The translations under genes and the position numbers were made by a program. From the NCBI RefSeq assembly GCF_014652795.1, contig NZ_BMZM01000002.1, forward strand, positions 310,001-374,000: 64,000 nt of DNA, in the 5' to 3' direction. The DNA comes from Kushneria pakistanensis (lineage in GTDB: Bacteria > Pseudomonadota > Gammaproteobacteria > Pseudomonadales > Halomonadaceae). The stretch's first letter is position 1. Every line of letters begins with the position of its first letter. Below the pieces are notes generated by a model. The model had not been told where the DNA came from and searched no databases. It saw only the letters and a program-made list of their open reading frames with translations. This document shows positions 15,351-22,392 of this stretch, one piece after another.

Positions 15351-17111
15351 ATGAGCACTACCGGAGCCGTGATCGCCCGACCACCCGTGCTGGCGGCCAG
15401 CCTGCGCACGCTGGTGCCTACCCTCTCCCGACTGGTGACGCTGGCCGCCGTGGTGGTGCTGGTCGGACTGCTGCCCTGGCTGTCCGGACGCGACCCGGCG
15501 CTGAGCATCCTGCGTGCCCGCGCCGGTGATCAGAACCCCACGCCCGAGGCGCTGGAGGCCATTAGAACCCAGCTCGGGCTCGACATGAGCCCATGGGAAA
15601 AACTCGGACACTGGCTCTGGGGGCTGATGCACGGTGACGTCGGGCTGTCGTGGATCTCCGGTGGGCCGGTGCTGCCCGGCATGCTTGAGGCCACCGGCGT
15701 GTCATTGATGCTGATGCTCGGCGCCCTGCTGGTGGCGCTGGTGACGACCATGGCGCTGTGTGTGACGGCCGTGCGTCGCGGCCTGCTGGGCGAGCCGGCG
15801 CCCACTTCCGGCGTGGTGGGCGCCACGCTGACCGCGCTGCCGGAGTTTCTGCTCGCTGCGCTTTTGCTGGTGATCTTCGCCGCCGGGCTCAACTGGCTGC
15901 CGCCCTACGGCTGGGGTGAGGCACGCCATATGGTGCTGCCGGCGCTGGCGCTCGGGCTGCCGGCCGGCGGGCTGCTGGGGAGGTTGTTCAGCGATGGCCT
16001 GACGGCGAGCTTTTCCGAGCGCTGGGTGGCGACCTGGCACGTGGCGGGCTTCGGGCGGCGTCGCATTGCACTCGCCGTGCTCAAGCGCACCCTGCCCAGC
16101 CTGCTGCCCCAGGTGGGACTGGTGATCGTGGGGCTGACCGGCGGTGCGATTGCCGTCGAGCAGGTGTTCTCGATTCCCGGGCTCGGGCGGGCGACGCTGG
16201 GGGCAGCCTCGGCACAGGATCTGCCGGCGCTTCAGACCGGCATTCTGCTGCTGCTGGCGATTGCCGTGGTACTCGGCGGGGCGGCCGGCCTTGGTCGCAC
16301 CCTGCTGCTGGGGCGTACCCTGCGCGCCGGTGCCATGCCGGTGACCCGTCATGAGCATCATCCCGGGCGCTGGCCCTGGCTGGTGCCGGGTGTGGTGGCG
16401 CTGCTGCTGGTGATCATCATTGTGGCCGGCATCACGCGTGATCCACTCACCTCCGCCCATATTCGCCTGCAGCCCCCGAGCTGGGATCTGCCGCTGGGCG
16501 CCGACGGCACCGGACGCGACATTCTGGCCCGCGTCAGTCACGGCGCGCTTTCCACCATGGGCATGGCGCTGGTGGTGGTCAGTATCACCTTTGTGCTGGG
16601 CGTGCTGATCGGCCTGATGCCGCGCCTGGCGGCCGGGCCGATCGAGATCACCAACGCGACCCCGCCGGTGATTGCCGGGCTGATCGTGGCCGGCGTCATG
16701 GGGCCAAGCACCAGCGGCGCCATCATTGCGGTGACGCTGGTGAGCTGGGCGCCGCTGGCGGCCCATACGGCGGCGCTGGTCACCGAAGTGCTGGGCCAGG
16801 CCCACGTGCGCATTACACCCATGCTGGGTGTGGGGCGGTGGCGCCTGCTGAGTCGCTATGTGCTGCCGGCCATCATTGGCCCCGTCTTTCGCCACGCCAT
16901 GCTGCGCCTGCCCGGCATTGCGCTGGCGCTCGCTGCACTCGGCTTTCTGGGACTGGGCCCGCGCCCGCCGGCGCCGGAGTGGGGGCTGCTTTTGGCCGAG
17001 GGCATTCCCTATCTGGAGCGTGCGCCCTGGGCGGTACTGGTGCCCTCGCTTGCACTGGTGCTGATGTCGGTGCTGGCGGTGTCGCTGTCGAGTCTGTGGC
17101 GGCGCGGCTGA
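15351..17111 (+). CDS. Fused ABC importer permease (NikB-NikC / OppB-OppC fusion)
   Basis: This 586-residue membrane protein combines two permease domains normally encoded by separate genes. Residues about 1-320 are NikB/OppB-like, with the EAA-type loop in FSERWVATWHVAGFGRRRI. Residues about 340-586 are NikC/OppC-like, with PLGADGTGRDILARV and a second EAA loop around AHVRITPMLGVGRWRLL. The two parts join through a short basic linker (TLRAGAMPVTRHEHHPGRWPWL). The ATG at 15351 has GGAAGAGAG upstream, 10 nt after the binding-protein stop. It closes the operon; a hairpin lies at 17135-17163. Confidence 0.92.
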   Translation: MSTTGAVIARPPVLAASLRTLVPTLSRLVTLAAVVVLVGLLPWLSGRDPALSILRARAGDQNPTPEALEAIRTQLGLDMSPWEKLGHWLWGLMHGDVGLSWISGGPVLPGMLEATGVSLMLMLGALLVALVTTMALCVTAVRRGLLGEPAPTSGVVGATLTALPEFLLAALLLVIFAAGLNWLPPYGWGEARHMVLPALALGLPAGGLLGRLFSDGLTASFSERWVATWHVAGFGRRRIALAVLKRTLPSLLPQVGLVIVGLTGGAIAVEQVFSIPGLGRATLGAASAQDLPALQTGILLLLAIAVVLGGAAGLGRTLLLGRTLRAGAMPVTRHEHHPGRWPWLVPGVVALLLVIIIVAGITRDPLTSAHIRLQPPSWDLPLGADGTGRDILARVSHGALSTMGMALVVVSITFVLGVLIGLMPRLAAGPIEITNATPPVIAGLIVAGVMGPSTSGAIIAVTLVSWAPLAAHTAALVTEVLGQAHVRITPMLGVGRWRLLSRYVLPAIIGPVFRHAMLRLPGIALALAALGFLGLGPRPPAPEWGLLLAEGIPYLERAPWAVLVPSLALVLMSVLAVSLSSLWRRG

Positions 17112-17134
17112 GCGCCCTTCCTTTCTGGGAGTGA

Positions 17135-17163
17135 GAAGGTGCCAGGGGCCTCCCGGCACCTTC
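17135..17163 (+). terminator. Hairpin after the ABC transporter operon
   Basis: GAAGGTGCC and GGCACCTTC form the stem 24 nt after the permease stop. No clear T run follows, so its strength is uncertain. Confidence 0.5.
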
Positions 17164-17324
17164 GGTCGACCTTCGATGACGAACGTACCCGATGAGCGCT
17201 TGTGACGGGCAGGTTTATACAAAAAGTTACAAAGTTTCGCTTAAGGCAATCGAAAAGGTACAAACGGTTTCAGCGCCTTCATTAGCATGTCCTTGCTTTA
17301 AAAAATACTTATAAGGCAGGGCTT

Positions 17325-18383
17325 ATGCAAAACAAGGGACAACGTATCGAGTGGATCGATGCGGCAAAGGGTGCGTGTATCCTTGCCGTGATCCTGTATC
17401 ACTTCAATATCTTCATCTATCAGGGTATTCATGAAGGCCACACCATCGCCGCGGTGTGGAATATCGGCATCACGGCGCTGAAGCCGCTGCGCATGCCGCT
17501 GTTCTTTTTGATTTCCGGCTATCTGGCCAGCACCAGTATTACTCGACGCAGCTGGGGAAGGGTCAGAACCAAAAAGATTGCCTCCCTCCTGTGGGTCTAC
17601 GTGCTGTGGGCGGTCATTTACTGGGCCGCGGTATCACACCTGCTGCCCGATAACCCCTGGTTTGAAAACAGCTTCAACGCCGACATGACCCTGACGCTTT
17701 TGCTGGAACGCATGCTGACGGCCAATATTTCCCTTTGGTACCTGTACGCCCTGGTGATCTATTTTGTTGTGGCAAAAGTCATGCGTTCCGCCGTGGCCGC
17801 GATCGGGCTGGGTGTACTGATCAACATCGCCATGTACTTTTTCATCGACCCTGCCAACTGGGGAATGCGCAGTCTGATCGGTTATTTTGTCTTCTTTGCG
17901 CTGGGGGCCTACGCGAAGGACATCATTACGACGCACTATGCCGCATTCAATCTCAGGCGCTTTGCCTGTACGGCGGCATTGACGCTCGCAGGGCTGGCGC
18001 TTGCCAGTTACTTCAGCGCCCTGACGGCACCGGGCGTGGAGATGCTGCTGGGGTTTGTGATGGTGTCGACCGTGATTGATCTGTTTGCTCTGGCCTGTCG
18101 CCATGTCAACATGACGTATCTGTGCATGGTCGGCCGGCAGACGCTGCCGATCTATGTCATGCACCGGCTGGTGTTGCGCTTTATCTCGCCTTATATGCCG
18201 GAGACCGTGAACACCTTTCTGCTGGTCATGGAGCCCATCATTGCCACCATCGCCGTGGCGGCCGTCTGCCTGTTCATCTATCACGGCCTGCTGCGCATCA
18301 GGGGCGGGCGGGCACTGTTCACCATGCCCCATACGATGCGACGTATCGCGTACCGTACCCATCTGCTGCGCCCTGTCGCATAA
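17325..18383 (+). CDS. Membrane acyltransferase, family 3
   Basis: This 352-residue inner-membrane protein has about ten hydrophobic helices. It opens with the acyltransferase-3 signature RIEWIDAAKGACILAVILYHF (catalytic-type His) and LRMPLFFLISGYL, followed by a short basic cytosolic loop. Such enzymes O-acylate sugars or glycans from acyl donors; the target here is unknown. AAGGCAGG precedes the ATG. Codon use and base composition look more AT-rich than in the neighbours. A degraded copy of the end of the preceding permease gene follows it (18405-18449), which suggests acquisition by insertion. Confidence 0.88.
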   Translation: MQNKGQRIEWIDAAKGACILAVILYHFNIFIYQGIHEGHTIAAVWNIGITALKPLRMPLFFLISGYLASTSITRRSWGRVRTKKIASLLWVYVLWAVIYWAAVSHLLPDNPWFENSFNADMTLTLLLERMLTANISLWYLYALVIYFVVAKVMRSAVAAIGLGVLINIAMYFFIDPANWGMRSLIGYFVFFALGAYAKDIITTHYAAFNLRRFACTAALTLAGLALASYFSALTAPGVEMLLGFVMVSTVIDLFALACRHVNMTYLCMVGRQTLPIYVMHRLVLRFISPYMPETVNTFLLVMEPIIATIAVAAVCLFIYHGLLRIRGGRALFTMPHTMRRIAYRTHLLRPVA

Positions 18384-18404
18384 CGAAAATGCCCTGCCGG
18401 CAAG

Positions 18405-18449
18405 TGCCGATACTGGCGGTGTGCCGTCGAGTCTGTGGTGGCGCGGTGA
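18405..18449 (+). repeat. Degenerate copy of the fused-permease 3' end
   Basis: The stretch around CTGGCGGTGT...GTCGAGTCTGTGG...GGCGCGG repeats 17065-17111, the last 16 or so codons of the fused permease, with a few substitutions and small indels, and ends in TGA as well. It now sits downstream of the acyltransferase gene, so the two copies flank that gene directly. Confidence 0.7.
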
Positions 18450-18484
18450 ATAGAGGCGACTGACAACGAGCAGGTGAAAACGAG

Positions 18485-18517
18485 AAAGGCGCCCCTCACA
18501 TGAGGGGCGCCTTTTTG
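18485..18517. terminator. Strong bidirectional terminator between the acyltransferase gene and narG
   Basis: A perfect 14-bp inverted repeat (18485-18498 with 18501-18514) is followed by five T on the plus strand and by TTTCTCGTTTTC on the minus strand. It should stop both the acyltransferase transcript and the narK-narG transcript, separating narG from any downstream gene. Confidence 0.85.
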
Positions 18518-18581
18518 GGTGCTGTACACAGGGCCTGTCAGTCAGACACCTGCAGCGCGGCCTGTGCCGACACCTGCCCGA

Positions 18582-21500
18582 TCAGGAGGATTTTCCGACC
18601 GGTTCCTGCACGCTGTCGTTGCCTTCCTCGTCAAGCCAGTTGACGTGGTGCATGCGACGTACCACCACGAATTCATCACGGTTGGAACCAACGGTACCGT
18701 AGTAGTTGAACCCGTAGGAGAGCTGGGCATAGCCCCCGATCATGTGGGTCGGTTTGGGACACACGCGGGTGACCGAGTTGTGAATGCCGCCGCGGGTACC
18801 GCTGACCTCGGAGCCGGGCACGTTCACGATCCGCTCCTGGGCGTGATACATCATTGCCATGCCGGTTTTCACCCGCTGACTGACGATGGCACGCGCGGCC
18901 ACCGCACCGTGGGCGTTGTACAGATCGATCCAGTCGTTATCCGCAACGCCCAGCGTTGCAGCGTCCTCCTCGGAGAGCCATACCACCGGCCCGCCGCGCG
19001 AGAGCGTGAGCATCAACAGGTTATCGGTATAGGTAGAGTGAATCCCCCACTTCTGGTGCGGGGTGATCCAGTTGAGCACCAGTTCCGGGTTGCCGTTGTC
19101 CTCGGGCGGGTTGGTCACACCGACCACCGCGCGGGTATCAATCGGCGGACGATAGGTCAAAAGACTCTCGCCAAAGGCGCGCATCCAGGCGTGATCCTGA
19201 TAGAACTGCTGACGACCGCTCAGGGTGCGCCACGGAATCAGCTCATGCACGTTGGTATGCCCGGCGTTATAGGAGACGTGCTCATCCTCAAGGCCTGACC
19301 AGGTCGGGCTTGAGATGATCTTGCGCGGCTGGGCGACCACGTCACGAAAACGAATCTTCTCCTCGTGCTTGGGCAGGGCCAGATGCGCGTGCTCACGCCC
19401 GGTGATCTTCGACAGTGCCTCCCAGGCACGCACGGCCACCTTGCCGTTGGTTTCCGGGGCGAGTGTGAGGATCATCTCGGCAGCATCGATGGCGCTGTCG
19501 ATGATCGGGCGCCCTTTCGCCGGACCGTCGTCCTTGCAGCGGTTGAGCTGACCCAAAAGCTCGATCTCGGGACCGGTAGGCCAGCTGATGCCCTTGCCGC
19601 CGTTGCCCAGCGTATCCAGCAGCGGGCCGACCGAGGTGAAGCGTTCAAACGTGGCCGGATAGTCACGCTTGACCGTCATCAGATCCGGCATGGTGCGCCC
19701 GGGGATGGGCTCGCACTCGCCGCGCTTCCAGTCGTGAACATCCACCTGCGACAGCTCCCCGGGGGTGTCGTGCATCAGCGGCTGGGTGACCAGGTCGGTC
19801 TCCTCGCCCAGATGCCCGACACAGACGCGGGAGAAGGCCTTGGCGATACCCTTGTAGATCTCCCAGTCGCTGCGGGATTCCCACGCCGGATCAGTAGCCG
19901 CGGTGAGCGGGTGAATGAAGGGGTGCATGTCCGAGGTATTGAGATCGTCCTTCTCATACCAGGTGGCCGTGGGCAGCACCACATCGGAGTAGAGACAGGT
20001 GGTCGACATGCGAAAATCGAGCGTCACCAGCAGGTCGAGCTTGCCCTCGGGAGCCTCATCGCGCCACTGCACTTCCTCCGGCAGCGTGCCACCCGTCTCG
20101 CCGAGATCCTTGCCCTGCAACCCGTGCCGGGTGCCCAGCAGGTACTTGAGCATGTATTCGTGGCCCTTGCCGGAGCTGCCCAGCAGGTTGGATCGCCAGA
20201 TAAACATGTTGCGCGGGAAGTTCTGCGGATTGTCCGGGTCCTCGGAGGCAAAGCGCAGGCCACCGCTCTTGAGCTGGTCGACCACGTAGTCCTTGAGTGG
20301 TTGGCCGGCCGCCTCGGCAGCACCGGCCAGGCGCAGCGGGTTGGTGCCCAGCTGTGGGGCGGAAGGCAGCCAGCCCATGCGCTCGGCGCGCACGTTGAAG
20401 TCGATCAGGCTGCCGGAATAGTCCTCGCGGCGGGCCAGCGGTGAGAGCAGCTCCTTGACCTCGACCTTTTCAAAACGCCACTGGCTTGAGTGGTTGTAGA
20501 AAAACGAGGTGCCGTTCATCTGACGCGCCGGCCGGCTCCAGTCTAGGCCGAAGGCCAGCGGTGTCCAGCCGGTCTGCGGGCGCAGCTTCTCCTGACCCAC
20601 GTAGTGGGCCCAGCCGCCGCCGCTCTGACCGATGCAGCCGCACATGATCAGCATGTTGATCAGGCCGCGGTACTGCATGTCCATGTGGTACCAGTGGTTG
20701 AGCCCGGCACCAACGATGATCATCGAGCGTCCGTGGGTCTTGTCGGCGTTGTCGGCAAACTCGCGCGCCAGGCGGGTGATCTGCGCCGCCGGTACGCCGG
20801 TGATTGCTTCCTGCCAGACGGGCGTATAGGGGCGCATCTGATCCAGCGATGTGGCGCCGTCATCTTCACCCGCCTCGCCATCGCTCAGGGCAAGGCCGCG
20901 GTCGATGCCGTAGTTGGCCACCATCAGGTCAAACACGGTCACGGCCAGCGTTTCACTGCCATCGGCCAGCGTCAGGCGTCGGGCCGGCAGGTGGTGATAG
21001 AGCACGTCGTTGCCATCGACATGGTTGAAATGCACGTGCTTGATGTGGCCGAAGTAGGGGAAACCGACTCGGACGACCCGGTCATGATCTTCAGCCTGGG
21101 ACAGACGCAGGTGGATCTCTTCGCCCTCGGCATCCAGCGATTCAAGATTCCACCGACCCCGGCCTTCCTCGGCCTCGCCCCAGCGGAAACCGATCGAACC
21201 ACGCGGCACCACGAGCTGCTGGCGGTGCTCATCCCAGGCCACCGTTTTCCACTCGGGGTTGTTGTCCTGACCCAGGGCTTCGTCAAAGTCCGCCGCGCGC
21301 AGCTGGCGGCCGGGCACGTAGCTGCCATCCTCGCGTGCCTCCAGCTGTACCAGCATCGGCATGTCGGTGTAGCGACGCACGTAGTCGGTGAAGTACGCGC
21401 TCTGACGCTCGAGGTAGAACTCTTTCAGAATCACGTGGCCCATGGCCATGCCCAGCGCCGAGTCGGTGCCCTGCTTGGGGCTGATCCATTCATCACAGAG

Positions 21501-22370
21501 CTTGGCGACTTCGGCGTAGTCCGGCGTGATGGCGACCGTCTTGGTGCCCTTGTAACGCACCTCGGTGAAAAAGTGCGCATCCGGGGTACGGGTCTGAGGC
21601 ACGTTGGAGCCCCAGGCGATGATGTAGTTCGAGTTGTACCAGTCGGCGGATTCCGGTACGTCGGTCTGCTCGCCCCAGGTCTGGGGGCTGGCCGGCGGCA
21701 GGTCGCAGTACCAGTCATAAAACGACAGGCATACCCCGCCGATCAGGGACAGATAGCGCGCACCGGCGGCGTAGGAGACCATCGACATGGCCGGAATCGG
21801 CGAGAAGCCGGTGATGCGGTCCGGACCGTACTGCTTGGCGGTGTAGACGTTGGACGCCGCCACCAGGGTCTGCATCTCCTCCCAGTCGGCGCGCACGAAG
21901 CCGCCCATGCCGCGGGCCTTCTTGTACTGCGCGGTCTTTTCCGGGTCTTCGACAATCGAGCCCCAGGCATCCACCGGGTCGGGATGCTGCTTCAGGGCGT
22001 CACGCCACAGGCGAATCAGGGTCTGGCGCACCAGCGGATACTTGAGCCGGTTGGCGCTGTAGAGATACCAGGAGTAGCTCGCCCCACGCGGGCAGCCGCG
22101 CGGCTCGTGGTTGGGCAGGTCGGGCCGGGTGCGCGGGTAGTCGGTCTGCTGGGTTTCCCAGGTGACCAGGCCATTCTTGACGTAGATCTTCCAGCTGCAC
22201 GAACCGGTACAGTTCACCCCGTGGGTGGAGCGCACCACCTTGTCGTGCTGCCAGCGGGCGCGGTAGCCGTCTTCCCAGTCACGATTTTCTTCGCGCAGCT
22301 CGCCGTGCTCGCCGGAAAAGGACGTGCGAATCTTTTTCATGTACTGCAAACGGTCGAGGAAATAGCTCAT
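18582..22370 (-). CDS. narG: Respiratory nitrate reductase alpha subunit (Mo-bisMGD) NarG
   Basis: This 1262-residue catalytic subunit reduces nitrate to nitrite on the cytoplasmic side. The N-terminus MSYFLDRLQYMKK and the FS0 motif HGVNCTGSC (His/Cys ligands) are intact, as are the Mo-bisMGD domain segments (YNSNYIIAWGSNVPQTRTPDAHF). The C-terminus RMHHVNWLDEEGNDSVQEPVG is the normal family ending, so the gene is complete. It starts 22 nt after narK. It is not followed by narH: a terminator and 14.6 kb of unrelated genes intervene, although narHJI is on the same strand further on. Confidence 0.98.
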   Translation of the reverse strand: MSYFLDRLQYMKKIRTSFSGEHGELREENRDWEDGYRARWQHDKVVRSTHGVNCTGSCSWKIYVKNGLVTWETQQTDYPRTRPDLPNHEPRGCPRGASYSWYLYSANRLKYPLVRQTLIRLWRDALKQHPDPVDAWGSIVEDPEKTAQYKKARGMGGFVRADWEEMQTLVAASNVYTAKQYGPDRITGFSPIPAMSMVSYAAGARYLSLIGGVCLSFYDWYCDLPPASPQTWGEQTDVPESADWYNSNYIIAWGSNVPQTRTPDAHFFTEVRYKGTKTVAITPDYAEVAKLCDEWISPKQGTDSALGMAMGHVILKEFYLERQSAYFTDYVRRYTDMPMLVQLEAREDGSYVPGRQLRAADFDEALGQDNNPEWKTVAWDEHRQQLVVPRGSIGFRWGEAEEGRGRWNLESLDAEGEEIHLRLSQAEDHDRVVRVGFPYFGHIKHVHFNHVDGNDVLYHHLPARRLTLADGSETLAVTVFDLMVANYGIDRGLALSDGEAGEDDGATSLDQMRPYTPVWQEAITGVPAAQITRLAREFADNADKTHGRSMIIVGAGLNHWYHMDMQYRGLINMLIMCGCIGQSGGGWAHYVGQEKLRPQTGWTPLAFGLDWSRPARQMNGTSFFYNHSSQWRFEKVEVKELLSPLARREDYSGSLIDFNVRAERMGWLPSAPQLGTNPLRLAGAAEAAGQPLKDYVVDQLKSGGLRFASEDPDNPQNFPRNMFIWRSNLLGSSGKGHEYMLKYLLGTRHGLQGKDLGETGGTLPEEVQWRDEAPEGKLDLLVTLDFRMSTTCLYSDVVLPTATWYEKDDLNTSDMHPFIHPLTAATDPAWESRSDWEIYKGIAKAFSRVCVGHLGEETDLVTQPLMHDTPGELSQVDVHDWKRGECEPIPGRTMPDLMTVKRDYPATFERFTSVGPLLDTLGNGGKGISWPTGPEIELLGQLNRCKDDGPAKGRPIIDSAIDAAEMILTLAPETNGKVAVRAWEALSKITGREHAHLALPKHEEKIRFRDVVAQPRKIISSPTWSGLEDEHVSYNAGHTNVHELIPWRTLSGRQQFYQDHAWMRAFGESLLTYRPPIDTRAVVGVTNPPEDNGNPELVLNWITPHQKWGIHSTYTDNLLMLTLSRGGPVVWLSEEDAATLGVADNDWIDLYNAHGAVAARAIVSQRVKTGMAMMYHAQERIVNVPGSEVSGTRGGIHNSVTRVCPKPTHMIGGYAQLSYGFNYYGTVGSNRDEFVVVRRMHHVNWLDEEGNDSVQEPVGKSS

Positions 22371-22392
22371 TGTCAGGTCTCCACGAGATTGA

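Noticed and set aside
3983-18581. The inserted block as an integrative element
   Set aside because: No integrase, transposase, tRNA end or clear terminal repeat was found at either boundary, so I only call it a block separating two operon halves.
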